Positions 43,674 through 53,334 of a DNA stretch of 64,000 nucleotides are shown here, piece after piece. Source of the stretch: Owenweeksia sp. TMED14 (lineage in GTDB: Bacteria; Bacteroidota; Bacteroidia; Flavobacteriales; Schleiferiaceae). The notes below the pieces were generated by a model. It was not told where the DNA came from. It did no database searches and worked only from the letters and a program-made list of their open reading frames with translations. The number at the start of each line of letters is the position of its first letter. The stretch's first letter is position 1. The stretch is from the NCBI GenBank assembly GCA_949529985.1, contig CATIRS010000024.1:55833-119832 (forward strand). The letters are read 5' to 3'. A program made the translations under genes and the position numbers.

Positions 43674-46586
43674 ATGAGATATCTAGTGCTCTCCTCTCTC
43701 CTATTCGTTGCAAATCATATTTACGGGCAAGGTATATCAGTCAAACATATTGATCCATTCATTGGCACTGGTGGTCACGGACATACACACCCAGCAGCAA
43801 CAGCACCATTTGGAATGATGCAATTGGGCCCAGACACGAGGAAAGAGGGCTGGGATGGTTGCAGCGGATATCACTATAGCGACAACCGCATTTACGGATT
43901 TAGCCACACTCATCTCAGTGGCACAGGTGTAAGTGACTATGCTGACATTTTAATCCGCCCAATGAATGGTTTCGAAGACAGAGATGAAACTGTTTTATTT
44001 GACAAATCCACCGAAATAAGCCAAGCAGGGTATTATTCTTTGACTTTACTTAATGGAATTCAATGTGAAATGACAGCCTCAGAACGTGTTGGTATACACC
44101 GATATACCATGTCATATGCAAAAAGTGTTTTTTTTCTAATAGACTTAGGATATCGAGATAATACATTGAAGTCAGAAATCAGAAAAAATAGTCAAGATGG
44201 CTTAGATCTAATACGCATATCAGAAAGCTGGGCGAAAGAGCAGCATGTTTATGCCTCTTTAAAAGTGTTGAACCCAGGTTGGGAAATAGTAAAAGTAGTT
44301 TCAATTGACAGCACAAAATTTGTATTAGAAATTTCTCAAAATAAGAAAAGAAAAGAAACGATAGACATTGAGAATGATGGTGTTATTAAAATAGAGTTTG
44401 CAGTAGCGCTGAGTGGTGTAGACATGCAAGGGGCTCGCAACAACCTAGCAAAATGGAAAGAGAATATAGACCTTATTGATCAACATAGGATTTCTCATTT
44501 TGATCGCACCAAGAAAAGTGTTGAGAACTTATGGCAAGAAGAATTGAACCGTGCCCAAGTATATGGAGGAAGTGAATCTCAAAAGCGGATATATGCAACC
44601 GCACTCTATCACGCATTTATCGTCCCAAATTTATGGAGTGACGCTGATGGAAGATACAGAGGTATGAATAACCGTATTTATCAGGATCAAAAACACAAGC
44701 ACTACACCGTTTTCTCATTGTGGGATACTTACCGCACTGCACACCCTCTTTATATACTAACACAGCCGAAGCGAGCCGAAGATTTTATGGTGACTATGCT
44801 TGACCACTTTGATCAAACGGGTCGCCTTCCTATATGGGAACTTGCAGGTAATGAAACTAATTGTATGATTGGATACCATAGTGTTAGCGTTTTAGCAGAT
44901 GCTATCGCCAAAGGACTATCCATTGATTCATCGCGAGCGTTAAATGCAATGCTAAAAACTTCTGAATCAAATGTATTTGGACTACCTAAATACATGGAGA
45001 ACGGATTTTTAAGTATCCAAGATGAATCTGAGAGTGTTTCCAAGACCTTAGAATATTCATATGATGATGCGTGTATTTCATGGACAGCAGAGCGGCTAGG
45101 AAAAGATTCGATAGCTTCTCATTTCTGGAAACGCTCCCAAGGATGGATATCTCTATTCGATCCTGAGACAGGTTTATTTAGACCTCGGGATAATGGATCA
45201 TTTTTGAAACGCTTCGATCCTCGTGAAGTAAATAATAATTTCACTGAAGCAAATTCCTGGCAGTATAGTTTTTCAGCAGTTCATGACATACGACATTGGA
45301 AAAAATTACTTGGTGATAATCAATTTAATTTAGAAAGCCAATTAGATGCATTGTTCTCTGAAAATAGAGCTACCAGCGGAAGAAACCAGCCGGATGTCAC
45401 AGGTTTGATTGGTCAATATGCCCATGGAAATGAGCCCAGTCATCACATTGCTTCACTCTATGCTTGTACAGGAAGTCCTGAAAAAGGACATAAAAGAATT
45501 AGAGAAATCCTTGAAACTATGTACAGCGACCAGCCAAATGGTTACGAAGGAAATGAAGACTGCGGACAAATGAGTGCCTGGTATGTAATGAATTCGTGGG
45601 GGCTTTACCCGATGGTCCCAGGTGAGGCGAAATATACTTTGTCTGCACCAATTTGGAATCGTGTTGAATTACGAGAAATAGAAACAAATTTATTCAAAGA
45701 CAACGTCAGTGGTTCTGCAATTTACTTGCATGGATATAGCCTGAATTTAAATAATGAAATTATAGAAAAAACCTATATAACTCATGAAGATTTATACAAA
45801 AGTGATAATATTGAATTTATAATTGGAAATAAACCTACAAATTCTGAGTTAGAATCTTACAAAAACACATCATTTAAAGTCCATTCAGACTTAAGGCTAA
45901 ATCCTGCTCCTATTATTGACGTGTTTAGGAGTTTTGTGAAAAAAACTGAAGTAGTAATTACAGACTCTGGTAAATTTGAAAGAATTCCAGTAAGTAGGTC
46001 TCAAACTATTATTCGAGGTGGAGAAAATAATAATTCTCATCGCTCAGTAGCATTCACAACAAAAAAGCCAAATAGATGGACATCAGAGATCATTGAAGGT
46101 GACATTAGCATTCAATACAACCCAGGGAAAAACTCATTAGTGGATGGGATTTTTGGGTTCGAGGATTATCATAAAGGCCAATGGCTGGGAATTCAGGGGC
46201 AAGATTTAATTATTAATCTTAACCCAAATAAAAGATTAAAAAGAAATTGTAAGATTCAGCTTGAATTTTCTTTTTTGAAGGATATCAAAGCCTGGATAGC
46301 GCTACCAAAAGAAATTCAAATCTGGTATGTCGGTGAAAACGGAAGCAAGTGGCTTGCTGTAAAAAAGGTATTTAAGAATGTTCTAAATCAAGAGCCGATA
46401 TCTATAAAAAAATGGAGCGCCCTATTAAAGACTAAAAAAAATAAGAACTTCCGACTCTGGAAAGAAGAAAAAATAAATTCTATAGAAGTTCACTTTTTAA
46501 ACGCTGGAAAGTTAGCAGATTGGCATCCGGGCGCAGGCGGAAATAGTTATATTTTTATTGATGAAATATCTATTTCTCAAAAATGA
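43674..46586 (+). CDS. Exported alpha-mannosidase, glycoside hydrolase family 92
   Basis: A 970-residue secreted enzyme, signal peptide ending YGQG. Family GH92 hallmarks are clear: DPFIGTGGHGHTHPAATAPF and GCSGYHYSDNRIYGFSHTHL at the N-terminus, TVFSLWDTYRTAHPLY in the middle, and GNEPSHHIASLY and GYEGNEDCGQMSAWYVMNSW in the catalytic (alpha/alpha)6 barrel. GH92 are calcium-dependent exo-acting alpha-mannosidases. A C-terminal beta domain (about 750-970) may bind sugars or the cell surface. It overlaps the CotH gene by 4 bp. Substrate could be mannan or N-glycans of algae; this is inference. Confidence 0.95.
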   Translation: MRYLVLSSLLFVANHIYGQGISVKHIDPFIGTGGHGHTHPAATAPFGMMQLGPDTRKEGWDGCSGYHYSDNRIYGFSHTHLSGTGVSDYADILIRPMNGFEDRDETVLFDKSTEISQAGYYSLTLLNGIQCEMTASERVGIHRYTMSYAKSVFFLIDLGYRDNTLKSEIRKNSQDGLDLIRISESWAKEQHVYASLKVLNPGWEIVKVVSIDSTKFVLEISQNKKRKETIDIENDGVIKIEFAVALSGVDMQGARNNLAKWKENIDLIDQHRISHFDRTKKSVENLWQEELNRAQVYGGSESQKRIYATALYHAFIVPNLWSDADGRYRGMNNRIYQDQKHKHYTVFSLWDTYRTAHPLYILTQPKRAEDFMVTMLDHFDQTGRLPIWELAGNETNCMIGYHSVSVLADAIAKGLSIDSSRALNAMLKTSESNVFGLPKYMENGFLSIQDESESVSKTLEYSYDDACISWTAERLGKDSIASHFWKRSQGWISLFDPETGLFRPRDNGSFLKRFDPREVNNNFTEANSWQYSFSAVHDIRHWKKLLGDNQFNLESQLDALFSENRATSGRNQPDVTGLIGQYAHGNEPSHHIASLYACTGSPEKGHKRIREILETMYSDQPNGYEGNEDCGQMSAWYVMNSWGLYPMVPGEAKYTLSAPIWNRVELREIETNLFKDNVSGSAIYLHGYSLNLNNEIIEKTYITHEDLYKSDNIEFIIGNKPTNSELESYKNTSFKVHSDLRLNPAPIIDVFRSFVKKTEVVITDSGKFERIPVSRSQTIIRGGENNNSHRSVAFTTKKPNRWTSEIIEGDISIQYNPGKNSLVDGIFGFEDYHKGQWLGIQGQDLIINLNPNKRLKRNCKIQLEFSFLKDIKAWIALPKEIQIWYVGENGSKWLAVKKVFKNVLNQEPISIKKWSALLKTKKNKNFRLWKEEKINSIEVHFLNAGKLADWHPGAGGNSYIFIDEISISQK

Positions 46587-48895
46587 ATATTGTCAAATAT
46601 AGCTTTCGTGTATGTGTGTTTATTTTTACCATACTTATATCTCTAGTGGATGTTATCATCGCGCAGTCTATTCCTAATCCACCTAGAGCAATCGGATACA
46701 ATAATCAATCAGTTGGAAGTGTATACATATATCTATCGCCGGATAGTCTTTCTGCCATTCTTGACGATGTGACTAGCGACAAAGAATATAAATCCCTATT
46801 TGTTCATCATTTGAATAATACGATAGACACGGTTGAAGAAGTTGGGTTCAGGCTTCGTGGCAACACCTCAAGATATTCAGCAAAAAAATCCTTCAAAGTA
46901 AGCTTTAACACCTTTTCTAATGGTGGGCGTTGGAATGGAGTGAAAGGACTCAATTTAAATGGAGAACACAATGACCCTAGCATTTCAAGAGCCAGGATAG
47001 GATGGGACATACTAGAGGATATGGGGCTTGCCAGCGCCCGCGCTAATCATGTCAAACTATACATTAACAATTCGTATTATGGAATTTATGCTAACATAGA
47101 GCATATAAATGATGATTTTGTTTTGCATCGGTTCGGTGATGATTCTGGAAATCTTTATAAATGCCTATGGCCTGCAACATTAGAATATATAAGTAGTAAT
47201 CCAAATGATTATAAATTCTCGTCTGGAGGCAGAAGAGCTTATGACTTAAAAACGAATATTGGATCTGACAATTATACTGGTCTAGCGAATTTTATTTATG
47301 TATTAAACAATACTCCCATTGGTGATCTAGCATGCTCATTAGAATCCATTTTTGATGTCGATGAGTATTTATATTATTTGGCATTTGAAATAGCCATTGG
47401 ACATTGGGACAACCATGCATACAATAAAAACAATTTCTATCTCTACGACAATCCAATCGATGGCCGTTTTCACTATATTCCTTTTGATCTAGATAATACT
47501 TTTGGTATCGATTGGGTTGGAAAAGACTGGGGCATAAGAGATATAAATAATTGGGGAAATCCCGCAAATCACAATTCACTTTATCAAAGAGTTTTAAGTA
47601 TTCCAAAATACAAAAGCAAAATGCAACTTTTACTTAAAAATATTCTTGAACATATGACATCTAACGATTTCATAAACAAGATTTTAAGTATTAGAGGTCA
47701 AGTTTCAAATCATATCTCAAATGATGCTTATTACACCTACGATTATGGATATGATTCTACGGATTTATGGCAGTCATGGATATCCGCATCTGGTGGACAT
47801 GTAGACTATGGCATCAACCCTTATATTGCAGCCCGAAAATATTCTGCTTTTAACCAATTCTCTACAACGAATAGTCAGCCAATCTTTTTTAATGGGACCC
47901 TAATAGGAAATAGTAATCAAGGTTCTATTTTAGCATCTATACACGTTATAGATGAGAATACGCCAGCACAGGTATCCTTAAAATACAGAGAGATAAACGA
48001 TAGCTTATGGACCACTGTTATCTTATCAGATAATGGAACCAATGGGGATAGAATTGCTGGAGATGGAAATTATGAAGGGTCACTTCAACCTTCAAACACA
48101 TCATTTGGAATTGAATATTATTGGACAGCCATAGACATTTTAGGGCTCAGCTCCAACTACCCCTGCACCTATATAACAAAAGCGCTACACCCGCACAGTC
48201 CGATCATTATTAACGAATTAATGTCAAGAAATAAGAAATATATCACAGACCAGAATGGAGATGATAGTGATTGGTTAGAATTGTATAATCCTAGTGGGTC
48301 GAGTGTTAGCATATCAAATATTTTCATAAGTGATGATGAGTCGAACCCGGGGAAGTTCCAGCTAAAAAACAATACAATATCTGGCAATGGCTATGCATTA
48401 CTATGGGCTAGTGGAGACACCAGCCAATATTTTAATCATCTGCCATTTAAGCTTAAAGGGAATGGCGAAAAAATCGCACTTTACATCAAAGTACCTGGAG
48501 GGTCTTATGTTCTCCTTGACAAGGTCAATTTTCCTGCTCTCGAAGTTGATCAGTCGTATGGACGAAAATATGATGGAAACGCACAATGGGTTACTTTTCA
48601 AAATAACCCTACTCCAAATTCAACAAATGCAGGAATCCTAAGCCTTTCCGTTACCCCTAAAACGAATCAGCCATTTCCATACCCCAACCCATTCAGAGAG
48701 TATCTTTATTTTAAGAACACTTGGAAACATGATGCCCAAATTTATTTGCACAACCAACTAGGTCAATTAATGTTTGAAAGAGTTGTTCCGGGAAATACAG
48801 AAATTGAAATATTCGACAATAGTCCTAGTGGAATATATATTCTTTCAGCTAAAGGAAAAACAAATACACTTCATTTTAAATTAAAGAAGTTATGA
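46583..48895 (+). CDS. CotH-kinase-family protein with lamin-tail domain and T9SS sorting domain
   Basis: A 770-residue exported protein (signal peptide ending IIAQS). The N-terminal CotH-like domain has VGFRLRGNTSRYSAKKSFKV, KGLNLNGEHNDPSISR and IPFDLDNTFGIDW, as in spore-coat CotH kinases. A lamin-tail domain follows near residue 535 (IINELMSRNKKYITDQNGD, DWLELYNPSG), and the last 80 residues form a T9SS type A sorting domain (FPYPNPFREYLYF, then NSPSGIYILSAKG). The protein should be exported and attached to the cell surface. CotH phosphorylates a coat protein in Bacillus; its substrate here is unknown. Confidence 0.92.
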   Translation: MNIVKYSFRVCVFIFTILISLVDVIIAQSIPNPPRAIGYNNQSVGSVYIYLSPDSLSAILDDVTSDKEYKSLFVHHLNNTIDTVEEVGFRLRGNTSRYSAKKSFKVSFNTFSNGGRWNGVKGLNLNGEHNDPSISRARIGWDILEDMGLASARANHVKLYINNSYYGIYANIEHINDDFVLHRFGDDSGNLYKCLWPATLEYISSNPNDYKFSSGGRRAYDLKTNIGSDNYTGLANFIYVLNNTPIGDLACSLESIFDVDEYLYYLAFEIAIGHWDNHAYNKNNFYLYDNPIDGRFHYIPFDLDNTFGIDWVGKDWGIRDINNWGNPANHNSLYQRVLSIPKYKSKMQLLLKNILEHMTSNDFINKILSIRGQVSNHISNDAYYTYDYGYDSTDLWQSWISASGGHVDYGINPYIAARKYSAFNQFSTTNSQPIFFNGTLIGNSNQGSILASIHVIDENTPAQVSLKYREINDSLWTTVILSDNGTNGDRIAGDGNYEGSLQPSNTSFGIEYYWTAIDILGLSSNYPCTYITKALHPHSPIIINELMSRNKKYITDQNGDDSDWLELYNPSGSSVSISNIFISDDESNPGKFQLKNNTISGNGYALLWASGDTSQYFNHLPFKLKGNGEKIALYIKVPGGSYVLLDKVNFPALEVDQSYGRKYDGNAQWVTFQNNPTPNSTNAGILSLSVTPKTNQPFPYPNPFREYLYFKNTWKHDAQIYLHNQLGQLMFERVVPGNTEIEIFDNSPSGIYILSAKGKTNTLHFKLKKL

Positions 48896-49524
48896 CTCTG
48901 AAAGTAAAAGTTCTTTTCATCTCACTTATTTTTTTTAGCTCTTTAAATATTCAAGCTCAATGGCAGTGGACACCAAAAGATGTTAGAATATGGAAAAAAG
49001 AGATGAATAAATCATTTAAGAGTAAAAAAGAATCGCCGCTAAAATTGAAAGACCGCAGAAAGTTCAAAAAATTGCCTTTTTTTTGCATAGATAAAAATTT
49101 TGCCATAAAATGTCTTTGGGAAAGGAATTCAGATAGCTCTTGGTTTGAAATGCTCACAACGACAGAACGCAAACCTATTTACAGAAAATATGCGACGCTC
49201 TACTTTATGATTGAAGGAAAAAAGTTTAGGCTAACAGCATTTCAACCAAAAAAACTGTCAAAAAAAGAAGGATTTCAAGATTATCTATTTGTACCGTTTG
49301 GAGATAATTCAAATGGTGACGAAACCTATGGCGGCGGTCGTTTTGTAGAAATCCGCATGAACTCTAGTGATGAAAAGTTCTTACTTCTTGACTTTAATAA
49401 GTCTTATAACCCTTATTGCGCCTATTCTGAGCGTTACTCTTGTCCTAAAATCCCTGTAGAAAATATTTTAGATACAAGAATTAACGCCGGTGTCAAATAC
49501 AATTTGAATAAATACCATCACTAA
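48892..49524 (+). CDS. DUF1684 family exported protein
   Basis: A 210-residue exported protein with a signal peptide ending IQAQ. The family signature is well kept: FVPFGDNSNGDETYGGGRFVEI and LLDFNKSYNPYCAYSERYSCPKIPVENIL. The function of DUF1684 is unknown to me. It overlaps the CotH gene by four bases (ATGA) and is followed directly by the cupin gene. Confidence 0.88.
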   Translation: MTLKVKVLFISLIFFSSLNIQAQWQWTPKDVRIWKKEMNKSFKSKKESPLKLKDRRKFKKLPFFCIDKNFAIKCLWERNSDSSWFEMLTTTERKPIYRKYATLYFMIEGKKFRLTAFQPKKLSKKEGFQDYLFVPFGDNSNGDETYGGGRFVEIRMNSSDEKFLLLDFNKSYNPYCAYSERYSCPKIPVENILDTRINAGVKYNLNKYHH

Positions 49525-50025
49525 ATGATTGATTCTTCGCAAAAAGATTTTTTTAAAAAAGCGTCAGAAAAGATTTTATCTACTGGGCTTAGAGTAGCTT
49601 CTTATGATTTTAACAGGCCATGGGGTGGTTTTTTTGTAATTGATGAAAATCAATCACAAATATTTTCCAACATATACTTTGATGGGCTTGATATTTCTAC
49701 ATTGAAAATTTCCGGGAAATTGAGTCCAAAAGTATTGGTCGTTAAGCCTAATTGCAGACTATCATGGCAATACCATCACAGAAGATCAGAAACATGGAGA
49801 ATCCTTGAAGGTCCTGTTGGAATAATTCAAAGCCTAACGGATAAAGAAGGGGATCTAAAAGAGTATAATAAAGGCGATACCATAGAATTGAAAAATGAAG
49901 AAAGGCATAGGTTGATTGGCTTAGACAACTGGGCTTTAGTAGCAGAATTCTGGCAGCACACACATGCGAAAAACCCCTCTAACGAGTTAGATATAATACG
50001 CGTTCAAGATGATTTTGGCCGGTAG
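49525..50025 (+). CDS. Cupin-domain protein, mannose-6-phosphate isomerase-like
   Basis: A 166-residue cupin. The pattern NRPWGGFFVID resembles the start of type II mannose-6-phosphate isomerase/GDP-mannose pyrophosphorylase cupins, and SWQYHHRRSETWRILEGPVGI is the metal-binding cupin motif 1 (HH...E), with HRLIGLDNWALVAEFWQ as motif 2. Isomerase activity is plausible but not assured; many such proteins are uncharacterised. Starts immediately after the DUF1684 stop. Could bridge the mannosidase run and the sugar-nucleotide genes that follow. Confidence 0.78.
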   Translation: MIDSSQKDFFKKASEKILSTGLRVASYDFNRPWGGFFVIDENQSQIFSNIYFDGLDISTLKISGKLSPKVLVVKPNCRLSWQYHHRRSETWRILEGPVGIIQSLTDKEGDLKEYNKGDTIELKNEERHRLIGLDNWALVAEFWQHTHAKNPSNELDIIRVQDDFGR

Positions 50026-50056
50026 AGTTATGAAATGAACTAGCGAGATAGAAAAG

Positions 50057-50815
50057 TTATTTTTGTTTAGAGCGTATCTCTAAAACCTTCTGATACCTTA
50101 GTGAGACTGACCAAGCCGCATATTTAGAAATCGTATATCCAACATAGCCATCTAAAAACCCTCCACTGAAAATGAAATGCTTAATGAATCGATATGCTGG
50201 TTTCACTATTGTGTGAAATATTGTAACATTCCCCATTCTCTTCTCATAGTCAGATGCCTGCCACTCTGCATAGCGAATGAGTTTATTCTCCCATGCAGTA
50301 ATACCCTTAAACGTGTCGTGGTTCATCCTGTTTTTTAATCGTGATATCTTTCCTTTTGTCACCATTTCAGAATGAACGCTTTGAGCTTCATAAGTACATT
50401 CATCTCTCTTAAAAAAACGGATGACTTTATCACCTTGCCAGCCGGAAAACCGAACTCGCTTTCCTAGAAAATGATTCGATCGATAAATCCAAAATCCAAA
50501 TTCAACAGGCTCAGCATTGGCAGAAATTATATTTGATATCTCAAGATTTAATTCACTAGTTAACCATTCATCTGCATCTAGAAGTAGAATCCACGAATGG
50601 GATGCCTGAGGGATGGCCCAGTTTTTCTGTGAAGCTGAATTTTCATACTCGCGCTGAATAATTTTCGCACCGAAATTTTTTGCTATTTCAATTGTCCCGT
50701 CAGTTGAGAAAGAATCAACAACTAAAATCTCATCTGCCAAATAATATGCTGACTGAAGACATCTGGCTAATACCTCTTCTTCGTTGAATGTAGGAACAAT
50801 TAAAGTAAGTTTCAC
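50057..50815 (-). CDS. Glycosyltransferase family 2, WaaE/KdtX-like
   Basis: A 252-residue GT-A enzyme. LTLIVPTFNEEEVLARCLQS is the UDP-sugar-binding opening, VVDSFSTDGTIEIAKNFGAK follows, and LLLDADEWLT carries the metal-binding DxD. The C-terminal half (FSGWQGDKVIRFFKRDE and GFLDGYVGYTISKYA) matches WaaE-type enzymes that add glucose or heptose to lipopolysaccharide core. It is divergent from rmlB and close to the kds cluster, so a role in the LPS core is likely. Confidence 0.88.
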   Translation of the reverse strand: MKLTLIVPTFNEEEVLARCLQSAYYLADEILVVDSFSTDGTIEIAKNFGAKIIQREYENSASQKNWAIPQASHSWILLLDADEWLTSELNLEISNIISANAEPVEFGFWIYRSNHFLGKRVRFSGWQGDKVIRFFKRDECTYEAQSVHSEMVTKGKISRLKNRMNHDTFKGITAWENKLIRYAEWQASDYEKRMGNVTIFHTIVKPAYRFIKHFIFSGGFLDGYVGYTISKYAAWSVSLRYQKVLEIRSKQK

Positions 50816-50855
50816 TAAACGAAAATACAGCTATAAATATCATAAATTTACCGTA

Positions 50856-51905
50856 ATGAAAACAATACTTATCACCGGCGGAGCTGGATTTATTGGTTCA
50901 CATGTAGTTAGGTTATTTTTAAAAAAATATCCCAATAATACAATAGTGAATATTGATTGCTTAACGTATGCTGGGAATTTGGAGAACCTAAGTGATATTG
51001 ATGATCTACCAAATTATATTTTCGAAAAGACTGATATACGAGATGCGATATCCTTGGATGAACTTTTTGAAAAATACAATCCCGATACTGTAATACACTT
51101 AGCCGCTGAGAGTCATGTAGATCGATCGATAACAAATCCAATGGAATTTGTTGAAACGAACGTCGTAGGTACCGTTAATTTGCTAAATAGCGCAAGAAAT
51201 AACTGGAGAGAATCTTTTGAAGACAAACTCTTTTACCATGTCAGCACCGATGAAGTTTTTGGAGCATTGGGCCAAACTGGACTCTTTACGGAAGAGACAC
51301 CTTACAGTCCGAACAGCCCTTACAGCGCATCCAAAGCCGCTAGTGACCATTTTGTAAGAGCATATCATGAGACATATGGAATGCCAATAGTTATTTCGAA
51401 CTGTTCAAATAATTATGGCCCGAATCAATTCCCTGAAAAGCTTATTCCTTTGATGATAAGTAACATTTTAAATGGAAAGAAGCTTCCAGTCTACGGGGAT
51501 GGTAAATACACGAGAGACTGGCTCTATGTAGAGGATCACGCCTTAGCTATAGAAACAGTCTATAGAAAAGGAACCATCGGGGAGACCTACTGCATTGGGG
51601 GATGGAATGAATTGCAAAACATTGTTTTAATAAATCAACTTTGTGATCTAATGGACAACAAGTTAAAATTGGAATTGGGTACATCAAAAAAACTCATAAC
51701 CTTTGTCAAAGATCGACCTGGTCACGATAAGAGATATGCGATCGATGCAAGAAAAATGGAAAAAGAATTGGGGTGGAAACCTAAAGAGAGTTTTAAATCA
51801 GGCATTAAAAAGACAATTGATTGGTATTTGGACAATGAGGCTTGGCTAAAAAATATTACGAGTGGAGCTTATCAAGACTATTATTCTAGTCAGTACAAAA
51901 AATAA
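50856..51905 (+). CDS. rmlB: dTDP-glucose 4,6-dehydratase
   Basis: Second step of dTDP-L-rhamnose and related sugar synthesis. SDR fold: ILITGGAGFIGSHVV, catalytic Thr/Asp/Glu in HVSTDEVFG, YSASKAASDHF (YxxxK), NCSNNYGPNQFPEKL and DGKYTRDWLYVEDH. I use the ATG at 50856, directly before MKTILITGG (349 residues); the frame is open to 50784, which would overlap the divergent transferase. No rmlA, rmlC or rmlD in the window. Convergent with kdsD. Confidence 0.93.
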   Translation: MKTILITGGAGFIGSHVVRLFLKKYPNNTIVNIDCLTYAGNLENLSDIDDLPNYIFEKTDIRDAISLDELFEKYNPDTVIHLAAESHVDRSITNPMEFVETNVVGTVNLLNSARNNWRESFEDKLFYHVSTDEVFGALGQTGLFTEETPYSPNSPYSASKAASDHFVRAYHETYGMPIVISNCSNNYGPNQFPEKLIPLMISNILNGKKLPVYGDGKYTRDWLYVEDHALAIETVYRKGTIGETYCIGGWNELQNIVLINQLCDLMDNKLKLELGTSKKLITFVKDRPGHDKRYAIDARKMEKELGWKPKESFKSGIKKTIDWYLDNEAWLKNITSGAYQDYYSSQYKK

Positions 51906-51913
51906 GTTTATAA

Positions 51914-52864
51914 CTATAAATTCATTAAAGAGCTGGCTCTGACAAAACCAATGATTAGATCATGATCTTTAACAAGTATTGTACTTATTTTTTTATGAAC
52001 GAAAATTGACTCCATCTCAGAGTATGATGTGCTAATATCAACAAAAAGAGGATCTTTAGTCATGACATCAATAGCATTTTTTCTAAATGACTCTCTCCCC
52101 CACTTTTCTAAGAATCTTCGTAAATCCCCATCAGTGATAATTCCTTGATGATCTTCTTCATCAATAATAGCTATACCGCGCCCACCCAAGGATATTCTTT
52201 TGACCAATCTATCAAATGGCAAGTTGCTTTTGATAACAAGGGAATCAATCGGAATTATGTAATCTTTTGCGGTTGTCAAAAGTCTCTGCCCGATAAAACC
52301 ACCAGGGTGAAGTCTGGCAAAATCTTCACGTTGAAACTTCTTCGCTTTCATCAAAGATACAGTCAGGCAATCCCCTAAAATTAAACTCAAAGTGGAACTT
52401 GACGTAGGAGCTAGATTAATAGCGCATGCCTCTTTGAGAACAGAAGCATCCAATACCCAGTCGGAATTTTTCGCCAATGTTGACTCCATATTTCCTACAA
52501 TCGAAATGATTCTGTTACCATTTGATTGAATAAAAGGGAATAATCTTAAAATTTCTTCTGTTTCTCCTGAATTTGAGAGTAATAGAATACAATCTTCTTT
52601 GCTGACCATTCCTAAATCTCCGTGGTAAGCCTCAGCTGGATGTAAAAAAAACGAATGCGTTCCTGTCGAAGCCAGTGATGCCGATATCTTACCTCCAATA
52701 TGACCAGACTTGCCCATTCCAATAACAACAATTCTACAGTTTGTCTTCGTCAAATGATCAACTAGTGAATCAAATTCACCATTCTTCTTTAATTGACTCA
52801 GACCAAGATTCAATTGCTCTAATTCAATATCAAAAACATCAATTGCTGCTTTTAAATAATTCAT
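51914..52864 (-). CDS. kdsD: Arabinose-5-phosphate isomerase KdsD
   Basis: Converts ribulose-5-phosphate to arabinose-5-phosphate, the first step of KDO synthesis. The SIS domain has IGMGKSGHIGGKISASLAST, HPAEAYHGDLGMV and LLSNSGETEEI; two CBS domains follow from about residue 195 (DYIIPIDSLVIKS, GIAIIDEEDHQGIITDGDLRR). Length 316 residues. The start overlaps the kdsC stop (ATGA), so the kdsA-kdsC-kdsD order is a tight operon. Confidence 0.95.
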   Translation of the reverse strand: MNYLKAAIDVFDIELEQLNLGLSQLKKNGEFDSLVDHLTKTNCRIVVIGMGKSGHIGGKISASLASTGTHSFFLHPAEAYHGDLGMVSKEDCILLLSNSGETEEILRLFPFIQSNGNRIISIVGNMESTLAKNSDWVLDASVLKEACAINLAPTSSSTLSLILGDCLTVSLMKAKKFQREDFARLHPGGFIGQRLLTTAKDYIIPIDSLVIKSNLPFDRLVKRISLGGRGIAIIDEEDHQGIITDGDLRRFLEKWGRESFRKNAIDVMTKDPLFVDISTSYSEMESIFVHKKISTILVKDHDLIIGFVRASSLMNL

Positions 52865-53334
52865 TGAAACTTCATTTTTTCTTTTGACAAAATATATTCA
52901 CAGACCTCCCGAAAGCACCCCTCTCCACCTTTTTTTTCTGTCACATAATCAACAACTTTAAGGACCTGACTAACCGCATCTTTAGGTGCAAATGACAATC
53001 CTGAATTATTCAAACAATCCAAGTCATTCAGATCATCACCTATAAATCCGATCTCTTGGAAGCTTAAACCCGTTAGTGATTTCAACTCTTTTAGTATCGA
53101 TAATTTATCTTTCACACCTAGAAAAATATGATCAAAACCTATCTCATTAAGCCTCTGCTCTGTATGAACTGATTTTCTTCCGCTTATGGCTGCTAGTATA
53201 AAACCATTTGACTTCAAAAGATTAGAACCCAGTCCATCCTTTACATTAAAAACCTTGTATTCCCCACCGGGACCAATATGAAGCTTACCATCGGTTAATA
53301 CTCCATCAACATCAGTAACTAGCATTTTTATCAC
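52861..53334 (-). CDS. kdsC: KDO-8-phosphate phosphatase KdsC
   Basis: HAD-family phosphatase that releases KDO from KDO-8-phosphate. Motif I VTDVDGVLTDGKL, motif II AISGRKS and motif III GFIGDDLNDLDCL are present, with no cap insert as is typical for this 157-residue tetrameric family. Overlaps kdsA and kdsD by four bases each. Confidence 0.95.
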   Translation of the reverse strand: MIKMLVTDVDGVLTDGKLHIGPGGEYKVFNVKDGLGSNLLKSNGFILAAISGRKSVHTEQRLNEIGFDHIFLGVKDKLSILKELKSLTGLSFQEIGFIGDDLNDLDCLNNSGLSFAPKDAVSQVLKVVDYVTEKKGGEGCFREVCEYILSKEKMKFQ

